DNA of 61,865 nt from Pseudobutyrivibrio sp. (GCA_024697025.1 JAILGH010000059.1:1-61865), one strand, 5' to 3'; positions 33,356 through 43,448 are shown, numbered from the stretch's first letter. Numbers and translations are program-made. Notes: generated from the sequence alone by a model not told the origin.

Positions 33356-33904
33356 TTACTCCATTGTAGAATTTACAATTGTGAGATACTGTTCTCCATC
33401 TTCCTCGTAGGTTGTAAAAGTACCAGTAATTGTTACGTCATCACCTGATTTAGGATAATCCTCCTTGGAATATTTGCTGTCATCTAAGACAAATTCCAAG
33501 CCCTTCGAACAACACTGTGTCGCATCCTGAACTATGCAAGAATAATAAGTTTTATCTGTATATGGGTCCGTATATACGTTACAAGTGCCCTCAAGCTTTA
33601 TGATTTTTCCAACGTAATCCTGTGGAGAAACCACCATGTTAAATACCTCAGAATAAATCATTGTTGACGAAAGCATGGTCAAGTCTAAATCAATACCGGC
33701 AGGTGAACTTACTACATCAGGATTTGGATCCTGACCTTCATACTCTGACTGCAACAAGTCATCTTCCTCTTCTTCCGGCTCTTCATCTTCTTCATCAACA
33801 GTTTGCACCCTAGCATCAGGCTCCTTCTCATTCTTTGTCGTATTACCACAAGCCTGAAACATCATTGCTATTGCACATATCAAAATCACTAGACGTTTTT
33901 TCAT
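33356..33904 (-). CDS. acidic lipoprotein of the zinc operon
   Basis: A 182-residue lipoprotein. The lipobox FQAC places the lipid on C19. An acidic linker (EEDEEPEEEEDD, about 38-50) is followed by an OB-fold-like domain (YVGKIIKLEGTCNVY ... CIVQDATQCCSKGLEFVL) with three nearby cysteines. Similar domains are common beside ZnuABC/AdcABC in Firmicutes. It starts 4 bases after znuB, so it is part of the operon; metal capture at the surface is a reasonable inference. Confidence 0.78.
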   Translation of the reverse strand: MKKRLVILICAIAMMFQACGNTTKNEKEPDARVQTVDEEDEEPEEEEDDLLQSEYEGQDPNPDVVSSPAGIDLDLTMLSSTMIYSEVFNMVVSPQDYVGKIIKLEGTCNVYTDPYTDKTYYSCIVQDATQCCSKGLEFVLDDSKYSKEDYPKSGDDVTITGTFTTYEEDGEQYLTIVNSTME

Positions 33905-33908
33905 GACT

Positions 33909-34742
33909 TTAGCCTTTCACTTTTCCTATAACATAACAAACAAAAAACATTACTACATCTACAGCTACAATTGTAGAGCCAACTGGAGTGCCTACCAGGA
34001 TAGAAACCAAAAGGCCTGTCAGGGCACCAATAACAGATGAAATAGCTGCAAAAATAATAACTCTTTTAAAGCTCTTAAATATGCTCATTGCCGATAATGC
34101 TGGAAAAATAACCAGCGCAGACATAAGCAAAGAACCCACCAGATTCATTGCAAGAACAATAATTATCGCAATTACGGTAGCAATTAAAAGGTTGTAAAAA
34201 CCTACATTGGTGCCTACCGCATTTGCGAAATTCTCATCAAAAGTTATGGCAAAAATCTTGTTGTAAAAAAGGATGAAAATCCCCACTACAACTATTGCCA
34301 GGACACCACTTATAAACACCTCGTTTGCTGACAATGTAAGCAGTGATGTTGAACCAAACAGTGTGGAGCAAACATCTCCAGATACATTTGCCGAGCTTGG
34401 AAACAGGTTCATAATCAGATAGCCAAAGGCAAGGGCTCCAACAGAAATCATTGCAATTGCTGCATCGCCCTTCACCTTAGTGTTCTGTCCCTTTCTAAGA
34501 AGAAGAATGGCACTGATAATTGTAAGTGGCAATACTATAACCATTCGGTTTGTATAATTGAGAACTGTGGCTATTGCCAAGGCTCCGAAGGCCACATGTG
34601 ACAATCCATCCCCTATGTAAGAATATCTCTTAAGCACCAGTGTAACACCTAACAGTGATGAACAAAGTGCTATTAGTACAGCTACAATAATGGCATAACG
34701 CACGTATGGAAAAGACAGGTACAATATAAGTTTATCAATCAT
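33909..34742 (-). CDS. znuB: zinc/manganese ABC transporter permease
   Basis: A 277-residue membrane protein of the ABC-3 family with about eight segments. It carries the GDGLSHVAFGALA motif near the N terminus and NLVGSLLMSALVIFPALSA in the second half. It is two bases behind znuC, which points to one transcript with ATPase and binding protein. Zinc rather than manganese is favoured by the operon content but is not proven. Confidence 0.9.
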   Translation of the reverse strand: MIDKLILYLSFPYVRYAIIVAVLIALCSSLLGVTLVLKRYSYIGDGLSHVAFGALAIATVLNYTNRMVIVLPLTIISAILLLRKGQNTKVKGDAAIAMISVGALAFGYLIMNLFPSSANVSGDVCSTLFGSTSLLTLSANEVFISGVLAIVVVGIFILFYNKIFAITFDENFANAVGTNVGFYNLLIATVIAIIIVLAMNLVGSLLMSALVIFPALSAMSIFKSFKRVIIFAAISSVIGALTGLLVSILVGTPVGSTIVAVDVVMFFVCYVIGKVKG

Positions 34743-34744
34743 TT

Positions 34745-35377
34745 CTATACCTCCTCTGCCACATCGTATATACGATTTGCGTAGCCTTGTACATTTTGAA
34801 TATCATGGCTAATCATAATAATAGTTAAGCCATCATCATTTAGCTGTTTTATAAGCTCATACATTTCAGCAGTAACATTTGGATCAAGTCCAGCAACAGG
34901 CTCATCTAAAAGCAATGCTCTTTGAGTTGCACAAAGGGCTCTAGCAAGTAACACTCGCTGTTGTTGGCCACCTGATAACTCTCGATAGCATCTATCTTTA
35001 AGATGTTCAATGCCCATTTTTTTGATATTTGAAAGTGCAAGGGCTTTTTGCTCCTTGGAATAGAAAAACTTTTTCCCCAAAGCATTTTGACAGCCTGATA
35101 AGACAATTTCATAAACCGATGCCGGAAAATCTCTTTGAACATCTGTCTGCTGTGGCAAGTAACCGATTTGATTCTTAGCAAGTCCTTCTCCAAATTCAAT
35201 GGCCCCAGAAATCGGCTGCTGCAATCCAAGAATTGTTTTCATCAATGTAGTCTTTCCCGAACCATTCTCACCTACTATGCAAAAATAGTCTCCTGCATTA
35301 ATTTCAAAATTGAGGTTGGACAGCACTGGATGTCCATCATATCCAATTGTTAAATTATTCGCTGAAATTAAAGCCAT
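34745..35377 (-). CDS. znuC: zinc/manganese ABC transporter ATPase
   Basis: A 210-residue ATPase, short as usual for this family. Walker A GENGSGKTT at 38-46, signature LSGGQQQRVLLARAL near 133-147, and Walker B LLLDEPVAGLDP follow. It lies 10 bases after znuA and 2 bases before znuB. Confidence 0.92.
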   Translation of the reverse strand: MALISANNLTIGYDGHPVLSNLNFEINAGDYFCIVGENGSGKTTLMKTILGLQQPISGAIEFGEGLAKNQIGYLPQQTDVQRDFPASVYEIVLSGCQNALGKKFFYSKEQKALALSNIKKMGIEHLKDRCYRELSGGQQQRVLLARALCATQRALLLDEPVAGLDPNVTAEMYELIKQLNDDGLTIIMISHDIQNVQGYANRIYDVAEEV

Positions 35378-35387
35378 GATACTCTCC

Positions 35388-36470
35388 TTAATTAAGGGCT
35401 TCCTTTAATACCTCAAGATTCTTTTCCATCGCCTTAAGATATGTCTCTCCTGCAGCAACGTCATCACTTGTTGTAGACTGCATAGAATCCATTGTTAATA
35501 CCTTAGCATCCTTTGCCTTAGTATTTTCAATTATCGTATTTGCGATTTTCTGGTCTGAATTTTCAATAGTGAAAACTGACTTAAGGCCAAGCTCATCTAC
35601 CTTTGAAGAAAGGAAGTGAATAGTCTCAAAGCTAGCCTCTGTCTCTGCGGAGCAGCCTACGAATGCTGCATAATAATCAAGACCATAATCGTCTACCATA
35701 TATCTAAATGGGAATCTATCACCAAATAATACAACTTTTCCGCTGGCATTTGAAACAGCATCTTCATATTTAGCATCTAAATCAGCAAGCTTTTCATTGT
35801 AAGCATCTGCATTTGCCTTGTAAGTATCAGCATTTTCTGAATCAACTGTTGAAATAGCATCAGCTATGGCACTTACTAACACCTGGCTATTTTTAAGTGA
35901 AAGCCATACATGCTCATCATACTCTGGGCCTTCTTCTTCCTCTTCGCCCTCTTCTTCCTCTTCTTCTTCACCTTCCATTCCTTCTACCACTTCTTCCTCT
36001 TTTACAGAGCTACCAAGTATGTTAAGAAGATTGATTACCTGCATATTATCATTTGTTGCTTCTTCAAGGGCATCCTCTACCCACTCGTCTGACTCACCAC
36101 CAACATAGACAAACACGTCACATGTGGCAATTTTCATAATGTCATCTGCAGTTGGCTGATAGCTGTGCAAATCCACACCATTATCAAGAAGCATTGTGAT
36201 TTCAACATTATCGTTGTCACCAACTATCTCCTTTACCCAATCGTACTCTGGAAAAATAGTTGTAACTACAGAAATCTTGTTATCTTCAGTTGCAGACGCT
36301 GCTGCAGTAATATCATTATCCGCTGTACTTGTGCCGGCATCTGAGGCCTTATTTCCACAGCCTGTAAATGCACAGATGCACATAGCAGCTGTTGCGATAA
36401 TAGCCATTAGTCTACGGTTCTTATTTAAAATCTTTTTAGTAAAAATCTTTGTCAATAACTTGTTATTCAT
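35388..36470 (-). CDS. znuA: zinc/manganese-binding lipoprotein
   Basis: A 360-residue solute-binding protein (cluster A-I). The lipobox FTGC anchors C38. Metal ligands include H102 (DLHSYQPT) and H187 (DEHVWLS). The third site, usually His in HDAFGYF, reads GDRFPFRY, so Asp probably takes its place, as in other Firmicute members. The loop between the ligands (158-184) is a Glu/Gly run where ZnuA normally has a His-rich loop. Metal identity is inferred from family and context. Confidence 0.88.
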   Translation of the reverse strand: MNNKLLTKIFTKKILNKNRRLMAIIATAAMCICAFTGCGNKASDAGTSTADNDITAAASATEDNKISVVTTIFPEYDWVKEIVGDNDNVEITMLLDNGVDLHSYQPTADDIMKIATCDVFVYVGGESDEWVEDALEEATNDNMQVINLLNILGSSVKEEEVVEGMEGEEEEEEEGEEEEEGPEYDEHVWLSLKNSQVLVSAIADAISTVDSENADTYKANADAYNEKLADLDAKYEDAVSNASGKVVLFGDRFPFRYMVDDYGLDYYAAFVGCSAETEASFETIHFLSSKVDELGLKSVFTIENSDQKIANTIIENTKAKDAKVLTMDSMQSTTSDDVAAGETYLKAMEKNLEVLKEALN

Positions 36471-36615
36471 TTTTTAACTCAATTCCTTTCATACCTTAAC
36501 AGGCCTATAACTTGCAGAACAACCAATTCTACAAATAATATAACTCTCAAAAAGATAGAGTCCACCTGTATATTTTATCAAATTTCCTGCGAGAGAAAAC
36601 TCTCAAAAGTTGGTT

Positions 36616-36924
36616 TTAAGAATCAAGTCTAACCTTTTGTGAAACCAATGTAGTCTGAATAGACTGGTAGTTGAAATGAGAAACAACCTCATTGATTGCC
36701 TTTGTAATAAAGGCAATTGCAGCTGCTACAATTAGACCAGTGCCAAGTGTCTTAACAACATTTTCGCACTGAAGAATCATTGTACATACAGGGCAGTGTG
36801 AAGAATCATCACAGTGATGCCCTGTATGCTCTGATATATATTGACATGAAAAATGCATTACAAAAACAGTAGCTATCATGGCTACTACAGCAAGTATTCT
36901 ATTAAAACTGCTATTTGTTTTCAT
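36616..36924 (-). CDS. small membrane protein with Cys/His metal motif
   Basis: A 102-residue protein with an N-terminal hydrophobic segment (8-27), a cluster of His and Cys at 33-47 (HTGHHCDDSSHCPVC) and a second hydrophobic segment (about 58-77). The cluster is placed between the two segments and looks like a zinc site. It lies upstream of znuA on the same strand and is probably the first gene of the zinc operon. I do not know a named family with certainty. Confidence 0.75.
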   Translation of the reverse strand: MKTNSSFNRILAVVAMIATVFVMHFSCQYISEHTGHHCDDSSHCPVCTMILQCENVVKTLGTGLIVAAAIAFITKAINEVVSHFNYQSIQTTLVSQKVRLDS

Positions 36925-37001
36925 AATTATTTCCCTAGTGTTTCAAATAAGATATAACTTAGAATGACATCTTGATAAACATACGTCATTAATTATTTAT
37001 C

Positions 37002-37041
37002 ATCCTTCAAGGATAATAGGTAAGAAATCTTTATTTGTCAA
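37002..37041 (-). promoter_or_regulatory. zinc operon promoter with candidate metalloregulator dyad
   Basis: On the minus strand TTGACA (37036-37041), 17 bases, TATTAT (37013-37018). The dyad ATCCTT c AAGGAT (37002-37014) overlaps the -10 and extends imperfectly outwards. Position and context suggest a Zur/Fur-type operator, though it does not match the Bacillus consensus closely. Confidence 0.55.
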
Positions 37042-37072
37042 CTCTTAAAGATATTATTGAGGTTTTTTCTTA

Positions 37073-38380
37073 TTAACCAATAATATCTATATATTCACCA
37101 CTAAGAGCCTTGTTCATACTGCGTACTGCACAGAACTTACCGCACATAGAGCATGTGTCATCGAACTCTGGCGAACGGTCAGCGCGAATAGCCTTGGCTG
37201 TCTCTGGATCAATTGCACACTCCCACTGCTTATCCCAGTCAAAGCACTGTCTTGCTTCAGCCATTTCGTTATCAATATCCATTGCATGCGGAATCTTCTT
37301 GGCAATATCAGCTGCATGAGCTGCGATTTTTGAAGCAATGATTCCCTGCTTTACGTCATCAACATTAGGAAGTGCAAGATGCTCTGCTGGTGTAACATAG
37401 CACAAGAATGCCGCACCGTTTTGAGCTGCTATAGCACCACCAATTGCAGATGTAATGTGGTCATATCCTGGAGCAATATCTGTCACAAGAGGTCCGAGTA
37501 CATAGAATGGAGCTCCCATACAAATCTTCTGTTGAATCTTCATGTTTGCTGCAATCTCATCCATTGGCATGTGGCCAGGGCCTTCAACCATTACCTGTAC
37601 ATCTCTTGCCCATGCACGCTTTGTAAGCTCTCCAAGGCGCACAAGCTCTTCAATCTGACATACGTCTGATGCATCAGCAAGACATCCAGGTCGACAAGCG
37701 TCACCAAGGGAAATTGTCACATCGTGTTCACGACAAATCTCGAGAATCTCATCATAATATTCATAGAAAGGATTCTCCTCGCCAGTCATAGTCATCCATG
37801 CAAAAATAAGCGAGCCTCCGCGGCTTACGATATTCATTTTACGCTTGTGCTTTTTAATCTGGTCGATTGTCTTTCTTGTGATTCCACAGTGAAGTGTGAC
37901 AAAATCCACACCATCCTCAGCGTGAAGTCTTACAACGTCAATGAAGTCCTGCGCTGTTAGTGTAGCCAAATCTCTCTGATAATGAATTACACTATCATAA
38001 ATTGGAACTGTTCCAATCATAGCTGGGCACTCAGATGTAAGCTTGCGGCGAAAAGGAATTGTATCTCCGTGACTAGATAAATCCATGATTGCCTCGGCTC
38101 CCATATTTACAGCGGCCATAACCTTTTCCATCTCAATGTCATAGTCCTTGCAGTCACGCGACACACCAAGGTTTACATTAATCTTGGTGCGAAGCATACT
38201 TCCAACGCCCTCTGGATTGATGCACTTATGATTCTTGTTTGCTGGAATTGCTACCTTACCCTCGGCAACCAAATCTCTAATTTCCTCTGGTGTGCGGTAC
38301 TCCTTCTTTGCTACGATTTCCATCTCAGGTGTGATAATTCCCTGTCTTGCAGCATCCATTTGTGTAGTGTAGTTTTTCAT
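37073..38380 (-). CDS. thiC: phosphomethylpyrimidine synthase
   Basis: A 435-residue radical-SAM enzyme converting aminoimidazole ribotide to HMP phosphate, the pyrimidine half of thiamine. The C-terminal cluster motif [10 protein letters not shown] (C-x2-C-x4-C) binds the 4Fe-4S cluster. It is the short anaerobic/archaeal-length form, lacking the N-terminal extension of the E. coli protein. AAGGAGATG precedes the ATG. It is the last gene of the operon. Confidence 0.96.
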   Translation of the reverse strand: MKNYTTQMDAARQGIITPEMEIVAKKEYRTPEEIRDLVAEGKVAIPANKNHKCINPEGVGSMLRTKINVNLGVSRDCKDYDIEMEKVMAAVNMGAEAIMDLSSHGDTIPFRRKLTSECPAMIGTVPIYDSVIHYQRDLATLTAQDFIDVVRLHAEDGVDFVTLHCGITRKTIDQIKKHKRKMNIVSRGGSLIFAWMTMTGEENPFYEYYDEILEICREHDVTISLGDACRPGCLADASDVCQIEELVRLGELTKRAWARDVQVMVEGPGHMPMDEIAANMKIQQKICMGAPFYVLGPLVTDIAPGYDHITSAIGGAIAAQNGAAFLCYVTPAEHLALPNVDDVKQGIIASKIAAHAADIAKKIPHAMDIDNEMAEARQCFDWDKQWECAIDPETAKAIRADRSPEFDDTCSMCGKFCAVRSMNKALSGEYIDIIG

Positions 38381-38392
38381 TGTTCATCTCCT

Positions 38393-39646
38393 TTAAACAT
38401 ATATATAATCATTAAAAACTGGTTGTAATCCTTCATCAGAAATATCTAAATACATCTTGTCTAAGCTGCGACCATCCGATATTTCAAACTGCTCATCTCC
38501 CGATGCATTCTCGGTTTCTTCCCCGGTGTACTTTTCCTCATGGTCACCTATTCCCGTTGATACACCTGCAGAAACTTTTGTTGCAGCAATCTTAACTATT
38601 CCATTTCTAAACTCTGCAGTTTCTCTTGAAGAAACCGTAATTCCACAAAATGGTAAAAATATACGATAGGCACAAATAATCTGACACAATTGCTTCTCTC
38701 CAACATCCAATGGGTTGATTGTATCGTTATTGATTATTGGTCTAAGCCGCGGACATGATAATGACATCTCCGCATACGGATATTTCCTTTGCAAAAAATA
38801 AACGTGTAAAGCTGATGCCAGCGCATCCTTTCTAAAATCAGAAAGTCCTAGTAATGCAGAAAAAGCAACGCCTCGCATACCTCCCATTAGAGCTCTCTCC
38901 TGAGCATCAAATCGGTATGGCCAGATTCTCTTGTTACCCATCAAATGCAGTGTCTCATATTTATCGGAATCGTATGTTTCCTGAAAAACAGTTACGTAAT
39001 CAGCTCCGCATTCATGCAAGTACTCATAATCCTTTACATTTACAGGATATATTTCAATACCAACCATTCTGAAATATTTTCTGGCAATCTTGCAGGCTTC
39101 GCCTATATATTCGACATCTGATTTTGCCGGACTCTCTCCAGTGAGAATCAGGATTTCTTCCATCCCGCTGTCAGCAATAATCTTCATTTCGTGCTCTATC
39201 TGTTCATAGGTCAGCTTCAATCTTTTGATTTTGTTATAACAGTTAAATCCACAATAAACGCAATAATTCTCACAGTAATTTGCAATATAAACTGGTGTAA
39301 AAAGATATACCGTATTTCCGAAGTGCTTGCTGGTTTCACGCTGAGCTCTCTTTGCCATTTCCTCTAAAAATGGCTCTGCCGCTGGCGAAAGAAGTGCCTT
39401 AAAATCTTCTATTGTACATTTATCACTAGCTAAAGCTTTTCTAACATCAGCTGCTGTATATTGGTTGTAATCATAGGAATTAAAATGTTCCATTACATTT
39501 TGTCGCATATCGGATTCAATAATATCCATCCCTGGCAAATATTCCATATGGTTAATCCTTGAAGAAGGGTCTGTTTCAATCTGATGCTTACGCTTAAGTC
39601 CAGTTGAGGATAGCTCCTTAGAATCAAACAAAAAATTATTTTCCAT
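38393..39646 (-). CDS. thiH: 2-iminoacetate synthase
   Basis: A 417-residue radical-SAM enzyme that cleaves tyrosine to dehydroglycine for thiazole synthesis, the oxygen-independent alternative to ThiO. The cluster cysteines are C125, C129 and C132 (CENYCVYC). A variable, acidic stretch of about 25 residues lies near the C terminus. GGAGG precedes the ATG. It sits between thiG and thiC. Confidence 0.95.
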   Translation of the reverse strand: MENNFLFDSKELSSTGLKRKHQIETDPSSRINHMEYLPGMDIIESDMRQNVMEHFNSYDYNQYTAADVRKALASDKCTIEDFKALLSPAAEPFLEEMAKRAQRETSKHFGNTVYLFTPVYIANYCENYCVYCGFNCYNKIKRLKLTYEQIEHEMKIIADSGMEEILILTGESPAKSDVEYIGEACKIARKYFRMVGIEIYPVNVKDYEYLHECGADYVTVFQETYDSDKYETLHLMGNKRIWPYRFDAQERALMGGMRGVAFSALLGLSDFRKDALASALHVYFLQRKYPYAEMSLSCPRLRPIINNDTINPLDVGEKQLCQIICAYRIFLPFCGITVSSRETAEFRNGIVKIAATKVSAGVSTGIGDHEEKYTGEETENASGDEQFEISDGRSLDKMYLDISDEGLQPVFNDYIYV

Positions 39647-39654
39647 GGTGCCTC

Positions 39655-40422
39655 CTAACGTAAAAATCCCGTAAGAGGATCTGAAGCTGCAGCACCACGT
39701 GTAAGGACTCTACCAAGGCCTGCAAGATAAGCCTTTCGACCTGCTACTATAGCATCCTTAAAAGCTGATGCCATGAGAGTTAGGTCACCGGCTGTTGCCA
39801 ATGCCGTATTTGCCATGATTGCAGCGGCACCCATTTCCATAGCCTCGCATGCTTGAGATGGCTTGCCAATTCCTGCGTCTACAATAATAGGTAAATCAAT
39901 CTCATCAATAAGAATCTGAATAAACTCTTTTGTTGCCAATCCCTTGTTTGAACCGATTGGTGAGGCAAGTGGCATAATTGAAGCCGCACCAACATTTTTA
40001 AGTTCTCTTGCTACATTCAAATCTGGATACATATATGGCATTACCACAAATCCTTCTTTAGCAAGAATTTCTGTTGCCTTTATGGTCTCGTAGTTATCTG
40101 GAAGAAGATACTTGGTATCCCTCATGATTTCTATTTTTACAAAATCGCCGCATCCCAATTCTCTGGCAAGACGTGCAATCCTCACTGCCTCCTTAGCGTC
40201 CCTTGCACCGCTTGTGTTGGGAAGTAAGGTCACATTCTTTGGAATATAATCCAATATATTTTCTTCATCCTTAGTATTAGTTCTTCGAACAGCAAGGGTG
40301 ATTATTTCTGCTCCTGCATCTCTTGTTGCTGCCTCAATAAGCTTCATGGAATATTTTCCTGAGCCTAAAATAAAGCGTGAATTAAACTCTTTTCCACCAA
40401 TTACCAGTTTGTCATTTTCCAT
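39655..40422 (-). CDS. thiG: thiazole synthase
   Basis: A 255-residue TIM-barrel enzyme that forms the thiazole phosphate from DXP, dehydroglycine and ThiS thiocarboxylate. The Schiff-base lysine region (VKIEIMRD) and phosphate site ([28 protein letters not shown]) are intact. It lies between thiF and thiH. Confidence 0.96.
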   Translation of the reverse strand: MENDKLVIGGKEFNSRFILGSGKYSMKLIEAATRDAGAEIITLAVRRTNTKDEENILDYIPKNVTLLPNTSGARDAKEAVRIARLARELGCGDFVKIEIMRDTKYLLPDNYETIKATEILAKEGFVVMPYMYPDLNVARELKNVGAASIMPLASPIGSNKGLATKEFIQILIDEIDLPIIVDAGIGKPSQACEAMEMGAAAIMANTALATAGDLTLMASAFKDAIVAGRKAYLAGLGRVLTRGAAASDPLTGFLR

Positions 40423-40449
40423 TTCCTTTTCCTCTTACATTTAAGTCCT

Positions 40450-41085
40450 TTATGCTTCCATTTCTCCAATAAGAATCCTAAGTACCATGTGGGCTTCGTG
40501 AGCGCCGCAAACCATAACCCTAGATGAAATCAGGCCTATTCCTGCATTCACATCACTGACCTCATCCCCCGAAAGATAAAACCGCCTTGATACTTTTCTT
40601 GTCTTTATATTATTTGCACTATCAAACCCAGCCATGCCAGAGCTGGAAAGAATATATTTATCTGCCATCTTCTCCAACACCAGATTAACTAGCATCGCTT
40701 TGCTTTCTGGAGAATCAAAAGCCTCGCAGATAATATGTGCCCCATCAATTAGTGACTCTACGTTTTCCTCTGTCATTTTCACTTGATGAGTCTCAACCTT
40801 TATATACGGATTGATTTCCTTCAAATTGGCTACCAAAGCCTCTGTCTTTTTCATGCCAACCTGAGTGATTTTGTATTGCTGCCTATGTAGATTGCTTATG
40901 TCAACTAAGTCATAATCTATTAAAATCAAATGGCCAACTCCTGCTCGCGCAAGGCATGTGGCTATGTTGGAGCCCAAGCCTCCTAGACCACATATTGCAA
41001 CAACAGCCTCATCAAATTTCTTTTGATTTTCCGCCCCGTGGCGTTCTACCAACGCTTGGTAAAATTCATCTTTAGTCGGTATCAA
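40450..41085 (-). CDS. thiF: ThiS adenylyltransferase (ThiF family 2)
   Basis: A 211-residue E1-like enzyme that adenylates the ThiS C terminus. The nucleotide motif is GLGGLGSNIATCLARAGVG. It is shorter than E. coli ThiF and lacks the four-cysteine zinc site, as in the clostridial family. It starts with TTG at 41085. The ribosome site GGAGGTGG is formed by the Gly-Gly-Gly codons of thiS. Confidence 0.92.
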   Translation of the reverse strand: MIPTKDEFYQALVERHGAENQKKFDEAVVAICGLGGLGSNIATCLARAGVGHLILIDYDLVDISNLHRQQYKITQVGMKKTEALVANLKEINPYIKVETHQVKMTEENVESLIDGAHIICEAFDSPESKAMLVNLVLEKMADKYILSSSGMAGFDSANNIKTRKVSRRFYLSGDEVSDVNAGIGLISSRVMVCGAHEAHMVLRILIGEMEA

Positions 41086-41280
41086 TCAACCACCTCCAAC
41101 AAAGCTTACCACCTCGACAACATCTCCATCCTTTAGAATCGTCTCATCGAATGTTGCCTTTGGGACTATCTCTTCATTTATCTCTACTGCAATAGTTTCT
41201 TTTTTGTAATTTAACTCCTTTAGAACATCCGATAAATTCGCATTTACGTATTGATATTCTTCTCCATTAATAAAAACCAT
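41086..41280 (-). CDS. thiS: sulfur carrier protein ThiS
   Basis: A 64-residue ubiquitin-like sulfur carrier. The essential C-terminal Gly-Gly is present, here as three Gly (FVGGG). Its stop is directly followed by the thiF start codon, so the two are translationally coupled. Confidence 0.94.
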   Translation of the reverse strand: MVFINGEEYQYVNANLSDVLKELNYKKETIAVEINEEIVPKATFDETILKDGDVVEVVSFVGGG

Positions 41281-41324
41281 AGTGCTCCTTTCTCACATCA
41301 GTTTAGGAAGTTTGTTATTCTATC

Positions 41325-42098
41325 TCAAATTAAATGACACAAAGGACCTGAGCCTTTACCTAAATTAAGTCCTGCAGCAATAGCCTTTGTTAAATAATCC
41401 TTGGCATTTCTAATTGATGTTTCTAAGTCAAATCCAAGCGCCAAGTTACAAGCTATGGCACTTGACAATGTGCAGCCTGTACCATGGGTATTTGGGTTGT
41501 CTATTTTTTTACCTTCAAACCATGTGATGGACCCTTTGTTATACAAAACATCGTTGGCATCCTCTATGGCATGTCCGCCTTTTAATAAAACGGCACAGCC
41601 ATACTTCGTCCCTATTATCTTTGCTGCAGTTTCCATGTCTGACTTGCCTTCTATTTTCATATCTGCTAAGGTCTCAGATTCAGGAATATTAGGAGTGATT
41701 ACTGTGGCCAGAGGAAACAGCAATTTGGCCATAGTTTCGCTAGTTGAATCGTGCATCAGCTTGCTTCCACTAGTGGCAACCATCACAGGATCTACCACCA
41801 AATTGGTGCCGTTAAAGCTTTTAAGATTATCTGCCACTACTTCCACCTGCTTTGCCGAAGGAAGCATTCCTATCTTCACCGCATCTGCCGGAATATCTGA
41901 AAGGCATGCCTTTATCTGAGCATCCAAAAACTCTGGTGTTGATTCTGAAATCCCAGTTACTCCAGTTGTATTTTGAGCAGTAAGTGCAGTGATTGCAGTC
42001 ATTCCGTAAACACCATGGGCACACATTGTCTTTAAATCAGCTTGTATGCCTGCGCCACCACTGCTATCGCTTCCCGCAATAGATAAAACTACTTTCAT
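41325..42098 (-). CDS. thiD: hydroxymethylpyrimidine (phosphate) kinase
   Basis: A 257-residue ribokinase-fold enzyme phosphorylating HMP and HMP-P. SIAGSDSSGGAGIQADLKT at the N terminus and NTHGTGCTLSSAIA near the C terminus are the family signatures. Its ATG overlaps the thiE stop (ATGA). Confidence 0.95.
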   Translation of the reverse strand: MKVVLSIAGSDSSGGAGIQADLKTMCAHGVYGMTAITALTAQNTTGVTGISESTPEFLDAQIKACLSDIPADAVKIGMLPSAKQVEVVADNLKSFNGTNLVVDPVMVATSGSKLMHDSTSETMAKLLFPLATVITPNIPESETLADMKIEGKSDMETAAKIIGTKYGCAVLLKGGHAIEDANDVLYNKGSITWFEGKKIDNPNTHGTGCTLSSAIACNLALGFDLETSIRNAKDYLTKAIAAGLNLGKGSGPLCHLI

Positions 42099-42715
42099 AG
42101 GGCTTCAAATGCTCCTTTCAATTCTCTTGCTGCTTCCTTTGGAGAATCAGCTTTCATAATTGCCGATACTGCACAGACACCATCTATATCTATGCCCTTT
42201 AACACATGAAGATTGCCTGCATTTAATCCTCCAATGGCATTTACCTTAATTGGCACAGCCTTACAAATATCTGCCAAGGTTTCTGTGGGAGTCAAAACCG
42301 TTTTGACCTTGGTTGTTGTTGGATAAATGGCACCTACACCAAGATAGTCAGCGCCAGCCTCATATGCCGCCTTAGCCACCTCAACTGTCTTTGCTGTAGC
42401 ACCAAGAATCTTATCTTTGCCAATCAGCCTTCTTGCAGTTGCAACAGGCATATCCTCGGCCCCAACATGTACTCCCTCTGCATCAACTGCAAGCATTACA
42501 TCCACTCTGTCATCTATGATAAGTGGCACATTATATTTTTTTGTAATGTCATGAACTGCTGCTGCAAGCTCAATGTACTCTCTAGTTGTTCTATTCTTTT
42601 CCCTAAGCTGAATGATAGTAACCCCACCTTGAAGAGCCTCATCAACTCTTCTAAGGAACTCATCCCTCTCATAACCAGTGCTATCAGTAATAAAATAAAG
42701 TGTTGTATCAAGCAT
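42095..42715 (-). CDS. thiE: thiamine phosphate synthase
   Basis: A 206-residue TIM-barrel enzyme joining HMP-PP and thiazole phosphate into thiamine phosphate. QLREKN, DDRVDVMLA, GVHVG and the loop VGAIYPTTTK are diagnostic. The second of two ATG codons (42715) is better spaced from AGGAG. It overlaps thiM and thiD by a few bases. ThiL, which makes the diphosphate, is not in the window. Confidence 0.95.
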   Translation of the reverse strand: MLDTTLYFITDSTGYERDEFLRRVDEALQGGVTIIQLREKNRTTREYIELAAAVHDITKKYNVPLIIDDRVDVMLAVDAEGVHVGAEDMPVATARRLIGKDKILGATAKTVEVAKAAYEAGADYLGVGAIYPTTTKVKTVLTPTETLADICKAVPIKVNAIGGLNAGNLHVLKGIDIDGVCAVSAIMKADSPKEAARELKGAFEAL

Positions 42716-43448
42716 CATATTCTCCTAATCTATCCATCAATTTGACCATGAAGGTTCCACTTCCCTTTTCAGTCATTGCTTTGTTCCCACATTCTTTAAA
42801 AAACTTGCAGGCCCTTTCAACAGCTGTGAGGTCGTTATCAAATGCCAAGAACGTTGCTATTATCCCACCAAGCATACAGCCTGTTCCTGTGACACTTCCA
42901 AGCTGTGGACATGAGTTGTCTACAAGTGTTACATCTCCACCATCTGTTATCACATCGATACTTCCTGTTGCAAGAATAATGGCGCCTAGCTTATCTGCTA
43001 GCTCTAGTGCAGCGCCTTTAACTTTTTCCAATTCGAGATTTGGCTCTGCATCCACTCCACTAGCCTTATAATCTCTACTTTGCAGCGCAAGGATTTCAGA
43101 GTAATTTCCCTTTATCACCATCGCCTTGCCTATAGCCATTAGCTTCTCGAAAAAGTCTAATCTAAGCTTAGAGCATGCCACTCCAACAGCATCTACCACT
43201 ACGGGTATGTCGCAGCTATTGGCGACGGCCATCGACTTTTCCATTGCTAACATACGTATATCCGATATGTTTCCAAAATTTAAAAGCAGGGCCTGAGCGG
43301 TTTTTGTAATTTCCTCCACCTCAAGTGGATGCTCTGCCATTATCGGTCTTCCACCAACAGCCAATATCGCATTTGCGGATTGATTCATAGCTATTGGATT
43401 AGTAATACAGTGTATTAAAGGCTTTCCTTCTCTGTTTTTTTCTGCCAT
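42708..43448 (-). CDS. thiM: hydroxyethylthiazole kinase
   Basis: A 246-residue salvage kinase for hydroxyethylthiazole. Typical segments are PLIHCITNPIAMNQSANAILAVGGRPIMAEHP and SVTGTGCMLGGIIATFLA. Its first 34 bases overlap the end of thiW, and AGGAG lies inside thiW. Together with ThiW it recovers external thiazole. Confidence 0.94.
   Translation of the reverse strand: MAEKNREGKPLIHCITNPIAMNQSANAILAVGGRPIMAEHPLEVEEITKTAQALLLNFGNISDIRMLAMEKSMAVANSCDIPVVVDAVGVACSKLRLDFFEKLMAIGKAMVIKGNYSEILALQSRDYKASGVDAEPNLELEKVKGAALELADKLGAIILATGSIDVITDGGDVTLVDNSCPQLGSVTGTGCMLGGIIATFLAFDNDLTAVERACKFFKECGNKAMTEKGSGTFMVKLMDRLGEYDA

Noticed and set aside
35866-36108. Serine-rich open frame on the plus strand
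   Set aside because: It is the antisense of the Glu-rich loop of znuA.
37110-37319. Frames inside the thiC gene on either strand
   Set aside because: thiC is clearly the coding frame; the others lack start signals and family likeness.
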